Assembly (NCBI GenBank): GCA_034190875.2
Contig: CM067358.1
Coordinates: forward strand, 57,427,945-57,491,944
Source: Urechis unicinctus
Lineage: Eukaryota; Annelida; Polychaeta; Xenopneusta; Urechidae
Direction: 5' to 3'
DNA: 64,000 nt
This document shows positions 37,399-50,114 of the stretch, piece after piece. Both the position numbers and the translations under genes were made by a program. Within the stretch, counting starts at the first letter, position 1. Each line of letters opens with the position of its first letter. A model generated the notes under the pieces. The model did no database searches. It had not been told where the DNA came from and saw nothing but the letters and a program-made list of their open reading frames with translations.

Positions 37399-40300
37399 TC
37401 TTCTGCGGTAGTTATAATCAGGAAATCTTTAATCTGAATGATCGTCAGTGTAAAAAAACTATGTTGGTAGATGTTACACTACATTTATTAAAGGCACGCG
37501 GATGTGCGCATTGACTTACTGTTTCTGGCGAATTCACACGCTTCGATTAAAACGCACCTGTTATCCATTTCAGATGTAACGTCTTGCGGCCATATGTAAT
37601 AAAAAAACTACTTGCCTTGTTGGCAGGAGTCTATATTTACAGATTTTCCATATTTGTGTGACGCTGCTTTAGGTGATATGTGACAAAACGTGCTTTTGAG
37701 GCCATCGTGGCAAAATGCGCAGCTGAGGTCGTGGCGGTGAAATGATTTATGTCAGGTTTGGTCGAATCAGAGCCATATCTTTGATAATCATCCAAACAAG
37801 ATACATCTCAACTAGGATTTGTAAGAGAATTGTATATGACCAACCAGTGTTCATCATAAAGATAAAGAAGTCTTGCTGTAGTGTTTCTTGATGATAATGT
37901 TTGACGGACAAATTGCAAGGGAAAATGTTAAACGGTTATTGCATATTGTGGATTAACAGTTTAGAAAACCATTTATTTGTGATCGGCATGATTTTGTAAT
38001 TAATTGTCTTAGTGCTATTGCACTACCTCAAAAGGTAGCTTCTCATTGGTAGCACTGACAGTCTATCAGGAGCAACTTTAACTGCTCGACTATTTAGTTC
38101 CCTGTTAACTGTGTAGCTGTCTATGCTATCAGACAATGTATCAGCAGGGATAAGGATTGTTTAGTGCACTTATTCTTACAAGATATTAGTAAATAAGTCA
38201 GTTACAGTAAGATGAGATTGTTTTCAAATACCCGCAATGGTAAAAAACATGCCCAGTGATTCCTTCACCCAAATAGCAGTTGGGATCATATAAATCGGTC
38301 AGCATTACCACGTAACGTGTGCAAATTAACAGATATTTTGCATTAAGCATAATCGTCAGGGCCGAATATATTTATGCATGCAAACATTATGCTCTTTATC
38401 TAAGTGCAGTCTTCGTTATTTCGTATGCCATTTGTTGGATATCAAGCCATGTATTATTACCTGTTTCACCTCTATCCATCCATATCGCAACACAACAATG
38501 CAAGCAACACAATGTGTCTGTACTGTGCATCGTTCACGAGCAGCACTGTACATAAATGTATTTGTCAGTGTTAGTTGACAGTGGTGGGGGAGTTGCGTAA
38601 CAGATGCCCTCATTTATTATTAAACGCCTGATAGCCCACATCGAGATGCGTGGCATGGACTAAACGTCTTTCTGTAGCAAGTCAGATTCAAGTCAAATGA
38701 TGATCTTCGGTCCAATATGTAATTGTCGATTTGCATGCCATAGAAGATTGATCACCGCAAAACGTTTCCATTCAGACAAGACTTTTGCTTGTGGGCTGTA
38801 TCAAAGGAAGCAGAAAGTAGCAGCGCTGTGTACCGTGTGAGCACCAACATATATGTGAGCTCTTTGATAGTGTGTTTGGAAATGTAAGATACCTCAGATT
38901 CCATTATGTGCCACGCATACATGTTTTGGTATTGAATATCACGTCAGGGTTTGGGACGTGAACATGCGAGAACTTGCGTAGTATCCACGCATTGGGATGC
39001 CCAAATCAGATGCCTGTTTGGTCGGGGTGATTCAGGGCCCCAAAGGTTTGTCGCCTTTTAGGTTAGTATCCACTTTTCAGCGGATTGAGCTATCTTTACA
39101 CTAGTAGTTTAGTATATGCTGCAACTTAAGCCGTAGAAATGAGTCTATCTGAAATGAACAATCATCTGAGCAGTCGCTAATGAACTGTGCACTCTACGGC
39201 TTGACGGGTCGGGACCACTTTGTGAATGTTTCCACGAGGGCGGACAAACATTGTGCAATAACAAATATGTACGCTGACTCAAATATTGATGGTTGTGTCC
39301 CTAACGAGTCCGAATAGCTGATCGATTCATAGTAAATATGCGTTTGATATCGTTTCAATGTAATAGATGACATCACATTAAACCGAGGGCGCATATCACA
39401 AGCCAGTGTCATAACCTGATAATAGAGCGGAGCGCGACAGAGATCAGTTGGGGTTGATTGCACACGGAGATTGACGAACATCTCCAGATTGCCTTACGTA
39501 TCAGGATTGCAGCGTGACGGAAACAAGGAAAGTCTGGGGCGTAGACTAACAAGAAGTGGTGAATTGGGGGATCGTATAAATATCCATTTATATCTTTATT
39601 AATCTCAGTTAACCAGAATGTATCCTTTTATAATAATACCAGTTTGGAGTCATTACTTTTCTATTTCTTTGGAGTGATACATATTTTATTCGACAGTCTC
39701 ATTGGTGATATAATTTGTCCTGAAATGTTATCATTATATATAAGGCAAAGCTACAGCATGTGCCCGCTATGACCGTTTGTGGTCTAAGTATTCAGTAAAT
39801 GTTTCCCTAAATATTCACTTGATGTATCTGGTGCCATCCATATTGTCCTATTGTAATGCATGACACAGCTCTTGCTATAGTTGTTCACTTAGATAATGTT
39901 GTGCCATTCAGAAGGCCAGTTGCATCACATGGTGGATGTCTTATTGACGTTAATGAATGATGTGGCAGTCCCATCATTGTATCAATCCAAATATATACAT
40001 GGAAATGACTCATGACAGAGCTGTGTAGGTACTATTTAAGAGTGGGCATGCATGCACAAAACATGCTTCATAATGGCTTGAAGTTGCTATTATAGGTGGA
40101 GCAGTCCTCCTTTATGGATGAGTGACCTTGCTGCAATGCATATCGGAACTAGCTCTCATCTGCTCCACCGGATGCATATTCTACAAGCGTACACCCGAGT
40201 TACCGCTTGACCGTCAAGTGGATGGGTGTATATGACGGATTGCAAAATAAACGTGCTTATATATAATAGCCATGCCCCATGAGCATGATTTGTTATGAGA

Positions 40301-42219
40301 GGATATATATCCCCGCCATTCTGTCATTCTTGCCGGCGAGTTAATCGCTAGATGTGTACGAGTTGTATGATACAGGTCGGTTCTTCAGCGTTTTACCTGT
40401 CACGCACAGAGCCAGTGAACTCAGGAAGCGCCCATATTGTAGAGGTAAGATTGGTTTGCTGTGTAATTTTCAAAATATAGAGGCGCTCGTGAATGGAAAC
40501 TGAATGGAGCGGCGCTCTCTGTTTGGATAACTAACAATGGAGTTGAACATATGTTTGACATCTGAAACAAGCCTGAAAAATCGAGCCGCATAGGCGACTG
40601 TGTCATTACGCCCTGTCACTATGAATCATTGAAGCGCGCAAACATCAAGACATTCAGGTCACCACACATATGTGAACCCCACTTGACAGCTGCCATAGCC
40701 AGATGACACATTATGGAGATGTATCTCCACCTGTTAGCAGGGATCGCAGCGGGACCGGGGAACGCCTTTTCAGCGTTATCCCGAACCATCACGACATTAT
40801 AAGATCGTTGCGCTTCAGCACTTGAGATTCCAGGTCAATCTGTCACAATCTATAGCTATAAACACATGACAAATGTCAAGGTCAATATTGGCTAAACCGA
40901 AACTCGCCGTTAACGGCTGAGCACGTCGATTATTTGCCTCAGCATTGCAGGTAGAACACATAAAGACATTCCCATAATGCCTACCGATCTAGTGCATATC
41001 CAACTAAGTTCCATCCGCACCACAGGCACACACTGGTGTATTAAAATGTACAGTTATATACACCACCAACCCAAAGCGATCTGGTCTCTTTTCGACACAG
41101 TAACTTCCCTGACCCTAATAACAATGTTTGCTTTGACGCCATTTTTATTATGCGTTTTTCTACATGGTTAATATTTTTGGTTGCCTCCGAAGTTATTTCA
41201 GTAAACGTAGTCCAATGCCTGTGTACACTTTGTCCATCCAGAATATATGTCCAATCAACTGATAAATTCTCTCAGCCCACTACATTTTGCTGTACACAAG
41301 ACCTGTTAAACTGACAGTTTGGGTTACCTCAGAAAGAGTATCCAATTCTGCACTACCATGGTAACAGGAGCCTAATGGCTATTTCTGTTTTTTGCGACAT
41401 ACCATCCAATCCCTAATTTATTATCAAGGAATATATGTACGCTTATCATAAACCATCCATCATTTGCAGCAAATATAAGGCTTCGCTGTAAGCACATTTG
41501 CAAAATCCCCACCCCACCCTTTTCTTTCGCTTAGAAATTGCCCTGTTTGTGCGCATGTTCAATAGCAATCACAGATAATAAATGGATCTTCTTCAGAACA
41601 GCCCAGTGATCCGTGACATCATGTTCAGAAAGGAGAACACTACTAATTACTTGTAGAAGTAGTGTTCCGGTGCTTTGGGTATTTTACGTCAATTGTATAC
41701 AGTATCATAGCCCTCTTGATATGGCCCGATGCCAAAATGTTTGACATTTGATCAACCATGGTGATTCTTCTCCTGTTATCGGTTTTCTGTTGGCTTGTTC
41801 ATATACATCCTTTTGATGTTTTTACTGTGGCCAGGGCAGTCACGTGATGTATGGAACTTTCAATAATGAATTCGCAAATCCAGATTGAAAAGCATGGTGC
41901 AGAAGACTAAAAGCAATGGCATGTACTAAAAAAACAGGCTACTTATTATAATATTCATTATGATAATTGCTATTTTATTTCTAAATATATGTGTACAGAA
42001 CTAGTATCAAAAATATAGAGACATATAGATATAATCCGATAACGTCCACATTTGATTTTCTACCTTAAATATGGACCGATGATTCGGAGCATTGGGTTCG
42101 CGTTTATTTGTATCATCATATTTACTCGTTTGAATTATCATTTATTGTTCGTTTTGGCAATGGTTGTTGTCCCTAGACCACTAACTCTTCTGCCGGTCTT
42201 TGCATTAAACACGTTATAA
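37399..42219. other. Mostly featureless single-copy region
   Basis: I find no gene, transposon protein or long repeat here. Small items only: a 10-bp inverted repeat (41,636-41,645 with 41,659-41,668, arms GAACACTACT) and scattered short frames up to 95 codons (39,194-39,481 minus) with no family resemblance. Confidence 0.4.
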
Positions 42220-42500
42220 ACCTGTAATCGATGATAAGTTTACCTTAGTTGTGCAAATATATCCATATATGTTTCATACTGAATATATTCCCTTGGATCA
42301 AATCGTCGACATAACAAATGTGTAAGATAAAGCGAGACTGCGTCAACATTATTTCTCATTTTACACCTCACTCAGTATTCTAAACTATCTTGTTTTCACA
42401 TCCAACTGATGTTACAATGACGGGTGCTCCAGGTAAAGGCGAGAAAGCAATTTTTACGGTGTAATTTGCGAGGGAGCTCGACATGCTACTGCAGTAGGTA
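42220..42500. repeat. Ancient, highly diverged P-type fragment
   Basis: Landmarks in the same order as P 1,430-1,710 are: ATCGATGATAAGT (P: ATCAATAATAAGT); GCGAGACTGCGTCAAC (P: ACGAGACTGTTCCAAC); CACTCAGTATTC (P: CACTCAGTATAC); GATGCTCCAT-like GGGTGCTCCAGG; GGCGAGAAAGC then TTTTTACG and TGTAATTTGC. Identity is far lower than between P and P'. It implies that the apparently unique region before the B-type block at 50,115 is an old, eroded repeat of the same order. Confidence 0.6.
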
Positions 42501-43520
42501 AATAAGAGGCTAGTGGCTGTTGGATGAGATATATGTCTAACAGAAGGTGTCACTGAAATTGGTATCGCTGAACGTTCTCTCGTGACCTTTTCTGAATTAC
42601 ATGTAATAAACAGTTTCAGTTGGGGTCAGATATAGGCATTAATCTGCGGAAATGGTATCGTTTGGCTGAATAGAACGCGCAATATGAATGTTGGGTCAGG
42701 TAGTTGCTAACGGCATTTATATATAATTATATTTTATTTCCATCGATATTACAAGTTTCATATCGCGGAATACTGATGTATGCAAGAATTAATGTCACTG
42801 AATATATGTGAGCACTGAATTTTATTAGTCATTGTCACATATCTACATTAGTATATCCCACGGAGCTTATGACAAATTGTGTAGGTATTGTACAATTGCA
42901 AGTTGTCATCGTTATATATAGATGTGTCCTTGACGCAGCATGTTTGAGAACAGCGATTGACAGAGACGAGACTAGAGTGTATATATATATACATACATAC
43001 CTCCTCATTTCCATTCACATGCTGTTATCTACTTTGGACGGCCAGTATATCATCACCAGTGCCGTTAATTATTTTCTCATCAGTGAGTACATCTGCGTAG
43101 CATATCACGTGCTCTGATTACAAGCCAAGGTCTATTTACAGACAATTTCAAAATGAGCTCCATGCAGTTAATAGAAGGACGAATTATAAAATTCATGACG
43201 CAAGGTCATTTCCTCCACTCCATTGACTTTATTTGAGAAAAGGCAAGTTGTAGAGATGAAATACAAACCGACTTATGTACTTAGGGCTGTTTGATGCCAG
43301 TGATGGTGCTATTCTACTGAGTGACAAACTTTCTTACTGAAGGCTATGCCATTTTGCATGGGTCAGATGTCTATTACAAATGATGGACGCGTCTTTACTG
43401 AGGGTCATAACGGATCCCATGGGGCCTATACTGGGAATCCCAGTCGTTAAAGCTATAGTCACTAGAACGATTGATTACGTCATAATTAGTGGCGTTGTCG
43501 CCACATTTGCTGCATGTTTG
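42501..43520. other. No recognised feature
   Basis: AT-rich, with a short run of TA and CATA repeats near 42,978-43,000. No supported gene. Confidence 0.4.
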
Positions 43521-43680
43521 ATTCGATAGTAATCTGTAGAATGCAATAGCAATCGTAAGAATGCGATAGCAATCATTAGAATGCGATAGCAATAATTAGA
43601 ATGTGATAGCAATCGTTAAAATTCGATAGCATTCATTACAGTTCGATAGCAATCATTAGAATTTGATCGTGATCATAGTA
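43521..43680. repeat. 20-bp minisatellite, eight units
   Basis: Eight units of exactly 20 bp begin at 43,521, 43,541 and so on. The consensus is ATGCGATAGCAATCATTAGA; the last unit is diverged (ATTTGATCGTGATCATAGTA). A degraded relic of the unit recurs near 43,777-43,800. Confidence 0.93.
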
Positions 43681-43963
43681 GTGTAAAATTCGGGCATTAT
43701 TTGAATAGTTTACGATCGTATAAATTCAACCGTGATCTTTATAGCTAGCGTACTCATGGCTAGCTCCCATTTTATTTTGAACGCGATCATTAGAATTTGG
43801 TTGTGAATGTTATATTTCACATACGCTTAAAAGTCTGTACCCATTCTACCGCATCATAGAATACTGCAGAAGCAGCGTAGGGGTAAATCTATGTCACAAC
43901 CTCCTGTTCTTCTTTCATCTAACGTGAATCAGAGTCATCAAAGCGGAACGCGAAAAGCAAACA

Positions 43964-44100
43964 TCAAGGGACTGCTGCTGGTGCCATTATATAGCCACCG
44001 ACATCACAGAAAAAAGTGATAAGCAGCACATTAAGGGTCTGATGCTGGTGACATTTTATAGCCACCGCACCACAGAGAAAAGTGATACGCAGCACTTTAT
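43964..44100. repeat. 67-bp tandem duplication
   Basis: Two copies of a 67-bp unit with landmarks AAGGGACTGCTGCTGGTG / AAGGGTCTGATGCTGGTG, TATAGCCACCG, and AAAAGTGATAMGCAGCAC. No function is seen. Confidence 0.8.
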
Positions 44101-46059
44101 GGTAGCCATCGACCGCATTCAGTCTAAATGCCAGTGTTAACCGCAACAACAAAGGAACTGACGACCGCCAGAAAAGCCCATAAATGCAATAACCGATATC
44201 CTTGATGCTATTCGATGTCTCCTATAGCATAACCCTTCACTTATTTCACCAACATCTTTGGCATCTACATATTTTGTTGGGAACGGGCGAGGGATAATTA
44301 TATCATTATGCCATTTCAATGAGAGGCCTTTCATACATCAAAGGTTTGGACGAGTTGCTGAGATACTGATGCACGCATGACGTATTCCATGCTTTAGCAT
44401 TGTTATTTTCATTAAATAAGCTCAGTTGGCAGTCGTAGGTACTGCCCTGCAGTGTGTCACACGTTGAGATTATTACAGCTAGATAAATGCTTGTTTGGGT
44501 CATTAGAATAAATAGCCATGAATACTAGCCAGCCGAATCACATTGCACTTGTTAAGCCTCCTGACATGCACAAACCTCACCGACGAGTCGATACCCAGCA
44601 CAATGAAGAGTAATTGAAAATGTGCAGTTCATCGAGGGAATTGATACTGGTTGAATCTTCGCTTTAAAGCCATGTTTGGTAATCTGTCCATACTGTGTCA
44701 AACAGCAGCTAACAAAACCGGAAGACATCGTTATATTTTGAATCAGCAGTTCACAGAATGTATTACTTGGACAAAACTAAGTAGCGAATAAGGAAATCGG
44801 TCTTCCTCTCTCACCAAAGAGAGCACCCAATGCCTACACAAATGAGTTTGTTGTACCCCGCTTTGTGAAATGCCGTGAAATAGTACAATGATTATGCCAT
44901 ACGTTACAACTGTATTTGATTAACATGAAACGATTAAATACGGTAAATCATCTCAATTTGTCTTTCGAGCCGACTGGGCCTCAGACCAAGCAAGCTTCTG
45001 TCTACTTCTGCACGTATCATTGAGCAGTAAATCCAAAAGAAACAACTTTACCATGCCAGTTTGTAGATCCATAAAGCTTTTCCAATTAGGCCACGAATGT
45101 AGTAAAAGTTAATTATTCGGGGTAGAATAATAAACATGTGCACATTATGCTTTGTGGAATAATTCTCTTTGCAATCCCATCGACGACTTATGCGATTCGC
45201 TTCTTTCCCTTCACAGCTTCTGCTTTAGTGGCGGTACTTTGATGCAGGTTCATACAAATAAAAAACATTTATGGTGATTAATCGAAGGAAATATCGACGT
45301 ATTGATTCTCTGGACTTTGGTGTCAGACCATGGTGAAAGGCAAAACACCATATCACTGATAGTGTTTGTATTACTAGAGCATAAACCATTGCTTTGATCA
45401 CCGCATTAATTAGTCCAGGTTTCCCAAACGATCACCATGCAGTACCTCACGTCTGGTGTATGGCATAATCCCTGCATTAGTGACAATGCAAAAAAACATT
45501 CGACAAATGCTGTTAATGTAGCGCTGATATTTCAATACGGGTTTATTTGCGTGCATTAACAAACCATTAAAAACTGGAGAAATGGAGCAGTGTCTATTAT
45601 GGGGGTCTGTTGGTGATGTTCGAAATATTGTCGTTAAGGTCGTACCTATGGGGGAATATATTGGTGATGTTTGAATCACTGTCGCTATCTTTTGGACCAG
45701 GGTCGGTCTCCTGTGATCGACTACTGATGATCGACCCTTGTAACACTTCAAGGACAGCCATTTCGTTATATCAAGGTCAACACATGTTGCAGATGTACGC
45801 GCCATCTGCCACCTCCACTGGGAACCTACTAAAGACTCACAGATTTGATTGAGAAGCCCGCATACAAAGCGCATAGAAATGTTAAAATTTTCCTCATAAC
45901 GATATGCAAATAAACGTCGTTATATCATTGCTCATTAACAAATTCGGAACCACAAGGGAAAGGACAATAAAATGCATATTTCGGAATAACAAGAGTTTAC
46001 AAGATGGATTTTGCTTCACCAAGGCCTATGGCTCCAAATGATGCATGTTTCGCAGATAT
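44101..46059. other. No recognised gene; short internal duplication near 45,605-45,690
   Basis: GGTGATGTTYGAAATATTGTCG-like sequence occurs twice about 52 bp apart (near 45,612 and 45,663). The longest complex frame in the window (45,410-45,874 minus) lies across it and looks like a chance frame. Confidence 0.4.
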
Positions 46060-46230
46060 TTATGTGACACTGTCATTACCTGTACATAGAGGCAGCTATT
46101 TGTGTGACACTGTCATTACCTGTATATAAAGGCTGTTATTTATGTGACAATGTCATTACTTAATTCTAGAGGCAGTTAGATATGTGACACTGTCATTACC
46201 TGTTTCTAGAGCCAGTTATTTATATGACAA
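46060..46230. repeat. 40-bp minisatellite, about four units
   Basis: Units begin near 46,060, 46,100, 46,141 and 46,181 with TATGTGACACTGTCATTACC, followed by TGT-N-CTAGAGGCAGTTATT. Each intact unit includes the small palindrome TGACACTGTCA. Confidence 0.9.
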
Positions 46231-46652
46231 CTAGGAGATACTTTCTGCTTCAATAACTGACAAATATGGCCTCGGTAACAAGTGTGACAATTTGAGCGGC
46301 GTAACTGCTTCCTGTATTGTTAATGCCTCGGGTTATCGATCATACATTGGCCTACCAGGATCATCAGAGTCATGCGTGAGAGGTTTGTTAGACATAAAAA
46401 CACCATCTGACAGGCAACACATCCATTATGCGAAGTCCCTTTGATAACATGGGTCGTAGCAGGGTCCTTTGTGGCTTCCTAAATGAAGCGTACATCCGAC
46501 CCATCGTGACCTGCTACGATCGTTGCATCTCCATAGATACAGCTCCCAGTCAATCTGTTGCCATAGAACAGGTGTCCTTGGAGACCACTTAATTAGTACA
46601 ATACCGAAGCGGATACGATCCAAAAAATACGAAGCTTAAATCAAATGATAAC

Positions 46653-46973
46653 TTGTCACTGCAAATGCTGGTGCATATCATGCTAGTTAAAACGTGTCGC
46701 CAAGCATTCATGTTTACCATACCAAACAAGAATGTGCCGTGTGGTGATATATCATTCACAGTAGGTGAGTTATCCAGAATTAATTGGGTTTATGTCCGTG
46801 ATTCAATATGGGGCTACAAATCAGTACCTTGCAACAAAAAGCTAGAATCTGCATGTCAAGTGATGACAGGAGATCAATTCCCAACGTGGCCTGGCTGTGA
46901 CAGTGTGTCAAGCGTCTCTGATGTTTACGACACTGCTCTCAACATAAAGCAGCCGGACGCAATTACTGAATGA
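46653..46973 (+). other. Open frame with a good splice-donor match, unknown product
   Basis: The frame is open over about 106 codons with Met codons at the start. The peptide includes FTIPNKNVPCGDISFTVGEL, then INWVYVRDSIWGYKSVPC and GDQFPTWPGCDSVSSVSD. It is fairly rich in Cys and Trp and less Ile/Tyr-biased than neighbouring chance frames. Inside it, TAGGTGAGTT near 46,763 is a strong match to a splice donor, so only the first part could be exon. I do not recognise it. Confidence 0.15.
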
Positions 46974-48047
46974 CATGAAATAACTTAAACAAAGCTATTT
47001 ACGTTAATAATAAATAGCAAACATTGATGGGAGCAGCGCAGGAGCAAGGTGGTATACAACTTGGTTGCGTACTATATCCTCGTGACGGACACCGGACAAG
47101 GCCAGACCACAATATCCGAGTGTCTAGAGGTTGCATCCATCCTCTCTCATCTTCATCATGAATTCACCACTGTCTTGTTGATTGTGAAATGATGGTTTTC
47201 ATTGTAATGCATTCGCAGACGGAACTTTGAAGACAATACAAATGAAACAAGGTCAGTCGAAGAGATTCTGATAATCAATTGTCTAAGAGGTAAATATCAA
47301 AATGTGAAATGCTGCATTTTATAATCGGCAGGTAGTGTCAAGATTCGGCTTTATTGGATACATGGATCAACTGAATAAGTGATACTCGGAATGACCCAAC
47401 GTACAGTCCGTGCATGCGATAATACATCGTTATTTTACTATGACATCATAGCAAATAAAATCACTTCACAAATACTAATTCGATCTGTATATCTGTTAAT
47501 CTTAGACGAATGATATATCACAGGTAATGCCGTAACATTACTTAGCAGCATGACATTACAGTTAAGGTTTTTCCCACAAGCGTCAAACTTTAATGTGCCT
47601 CAAGTGTGTGGCTGGAGGCTGCATAAACCTTTTATTGTTTTGTTGCATCAGGTATTATTGCTACTGATGCAGCCGTACCATCCAGAGGTCCATTATTGAG
47701 GTCTCACGTCAACTCCTTCAAACCTTTATCATACTGCTAGAGTGGATGCTGATTACCAGTAAAAAGCATATTTGATCAATTCCACTGTGTTTGTCAGCTT
47801 ATAGATGACTATGACTATTATATTATCAGGGCGTGGAAGTTATTAAATGGAATTTCAAATTTGGTGTAATGGGTCTGGCTACAGCGCTAGGGACAATTGC
47901 AATGGGAAGTTAAACGTTCGCACGTGTGTGGCCAAATGGTTTCTTTTAATCAAAGACGCACCAATTCCTAAGCCTCTTCGATCTCTACCATGGACACCGC
48001 CTTGACAGATTTTATTGTGCGCCGGATTATCAGCACCTCATATCAAT
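46974..48047. other. No recognised feature
   Basis: AT-rich sequence with short frames only. Confidence 0.4.
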
Positions 48048-48270
48048 AGCAGGGTACAGTGAGAAGAAGGCAGCTTATCTACACCTCCTAGCTATAGCAG
48101 GGTAGAGTGAGAAGATTGCAGTTTATCTACACCTACTATCTACATCAGGGTACAATGAGAAGATGGCAGTTTATCTATACCTCCTATCTACAGCAGGGTA
48201 CATTGAGAATATTGCAGTTTATCTACACCTACTATCTACAGCATTATACAGTAAGCAGATGGCAGCTTAG
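48048..48270. repeat. 48-bp minisatellite, about 4.6 units
   Basis: Units start at 48,048, 48,096, 48,144, 48,192 and 48,240 (strict 48-bp period). The core is AGCAGGGTACAGTGAGAAGA followed by TGGCAGTTTATCTACACC. Because 48 is a multiple of three, a frame crosses it giving a 16-residue repeat (QFIYTYYL). I regard that as an artefact. Confidence 0.93.
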
Positions 48271-49179
48271 CCGCAATACACACATAGTATATCACCGGCA
48301 AAGTCATGAAAACTCTCATCATCTGTATTTCATCACTATTTGTATCATAAATGTCGTATTTTGAAAGAAAACTAATCAGGGTTGATGGCAACGATATCAA
48401 GCTAGAACCCGCTTGATCGAACAATGTTTCAGTTCCCAACACTTATGAACACAACAGTGGGTGACTCAATGGACCTCTAACATGATCAGGATAGTAACCA
48501 TTTGACACTCGAATATGAATGAAACCTACTTGTAATGAGTTGTTGATTTGCATCCTTGTTTGACGTCATCAAACAACATACACAAATTCGCTTGTTGGTC
48601 CGCTTAATTACCAGGACTCGGCTACTTTGCTAACCAGTGTGTGTTTCCATTTAAATCATTTACAATACATGATTAGATATCACCTACTGCAAAACTATTA
48701 TGAGAGTAATGGTCAGTAACGGGCAGCATTTTTGATGGAAAAGAGCATGAAAAAGTTAATTGTTTTGTGAACCCTAATATAAATATAAACCTAGCATGAA
48801 AGAAACTACTTGTCATCACTGATCACACATTGACCAATATTCTGTCTGTTCGAGGGTGTTCGACTCCTTAATGGGGCACAAAAGCTCAATTACTGTGAAT
48901 TGTGGTCGGTTCTAAGGTTCTAACTTAACGTCGCATTCGTCAGAAGATCCAAGATCCTAGTCAATTAGAAGGCGACAGTCGGAGACGAAGAACACAGCCC
49001 GAAATGGCGATAGCACATGATTAAAAGCAGACAGATGGCGCTGTGACGGGAGATTCCCCCATGCGCTCTCGTCTGCTTAATAAGATGCAATTTCCATTTG
49101 GGTCATTAACTTCAGAAGCAGACGACCATTTCCGCTTGAAGGTCAAGTATATGGGCGTCTGTGCCTTACTGAAATAAAT
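48271..49179. other. No recognised feature
   Basis: No supported gene, RNA or repeat. Confidence 0.4.
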
Positions 49180-49194
49180 CCCCCCCCCCCCCCC
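49180..49194. repeat. Poly-C tract (15 bp)
   Basis: Fifteen consecutive C. On the minus strand it gives a Gly run inside an 86-codon frame, which I treat as chance. Confidence 0.95.
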
Positions 49195-49560
49195 ACAAGC
49201 AGTTTCGTGCTTGCAGGCAACACCGTGCTGGCAAGCAGCGATGAATCCAATTCTCGGCTGCGAGGATTTTTGTATACGCATGTACCCTCGCTATTACACA
49301 CAAGTGTTGCTGGTTAGTGAACGTCCTTCAACCCGCCTGGTCTCTTTATATACCTTATTTCCATGAGAACCAGGTTAACCAGGACTCACATTGCCGGCCA
49401 TCTTTACGTACGGATCTCTACTATCTGTCGCGGGAACATGTGACCTGAAAGCATGGAGACATTCCCTAACTGGCTGCTAATAAGGCCACGTGACTTTAGC
49501 CATACTTTCAGAGAGCAGGGCCTTGCCGATGAGCCGCATTCAGAAAGCCACTGTCATAAA

Positions 49561-49680
49561 ACAGGACCTAGCCAATGAGCCACTTTTAAAGAACGGTGCC
49601 CAGCCAATGAGCCATTTTCAAAGAACGGGACCCAGCCAATGAGCCAATTTCATAGAACAGGACCTAGCCAATGAGCCGAG
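49561..49680. promoter_or_regulatory. Four CCAAT boxes at exact 32-bp spacing (32-bp minisatellite)
   Basis: Units of 32 bp start at 49,561, 49,593, 49,625 and 49,657. Each holds AGCCAATGAGCC, a full match to the NF-Y consensus (RRCCAATSRS). The CCAAT cores lie at 49,572, 49,604, 49,636 and 49,668. A damaged older unit (GCCGATGAGCC, near 49,525) lies just before. Just downstream, AACGTCATTGTG (49,709-49,720) resembles a CRE/ATF half site. In known cell-cycle promoters, several CCAAT boxes spaced about 31-33 bp bind NF-Y. Here the spacing could equally follow from simple tandem duplication. No gene start is identified nearby on either strand. Confidence 0.4.
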
Positions 49681-50025
49681 AACCAGTCCGTGTGCGCGTT
49701 ATGTCTCACAACGTCATTGTGATTGTAACTGAGATGGCACCTCTGTGGGTCCTTATGACAAGCGTCCGGGTGCTGTACGCTGGTACGCTAGTGAATGGGT
49801 AATGTTACAGCTAATGGGGAATTAGAGGCGGTGGTGGTAAGGTGGGGGCAGTTTGAATGAGATCAATGACCAACAGACGGGATCGTCCAAATTGATTTTA
49901 CCGGACGTTCACTTATCTGCGGAATTACTTGTAATTTACAGTTTGGCCTCGGGTCATAAACTTCACAATAGAATGGCTGCCGAGATGAATGCAATCCGAA
50001 TAGAAATATGTGGGTCATTATGGCA
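49681..50025. other. No recognised gene
   Basis: Somewhat richer in CpG and G than the surroundings (for example GGTGGTGGTAAGGTGGGGG near 49,830-49,848). No supported frame. Confidence 0.35.
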
Positions 50026-50104
50026 AGTGATGGAGAGTGATGGCGAGAGATGACGAGAGATGGCGAGTGATGGCGAGAGATGACGAGAGATGGCGAGTGA
50101 TGGC
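50026..50104. repeat. 10/30-bp tandem repeat
   Basis: Two perfect 30-bp units at 50,041-50,070 and 50,071-50,100 are built from 10-bp subunits TGGCGAGAGA / TGACGAGAGA / TGGCGAGTGA. A partial unit lies before and after. Confidence 0.92.
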
Positions 50105-50114
50105 ATTTTTCGCA

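Noticed and set aside
45410-45874. 154-codon minus-strand frame, longest non-repetitive frame in the window
   Set aside because: About one frame of this length is expected by chance in 64 kb at this base composition. It crosses a local tandem duplication, has no recognisable motif and shows no splice or poly-A context.
48107-48364. Frame with a 16-residue repeat
   Set aside because: The repeat period of 48 bp is divisible by three, so any open unit stays open. No evidence of coding.
49021-49281. 86-codon minus-strand frame with a Gly run
   Set aside because: Gly run comes from the poly-C tract; the rest has no recognisable features.
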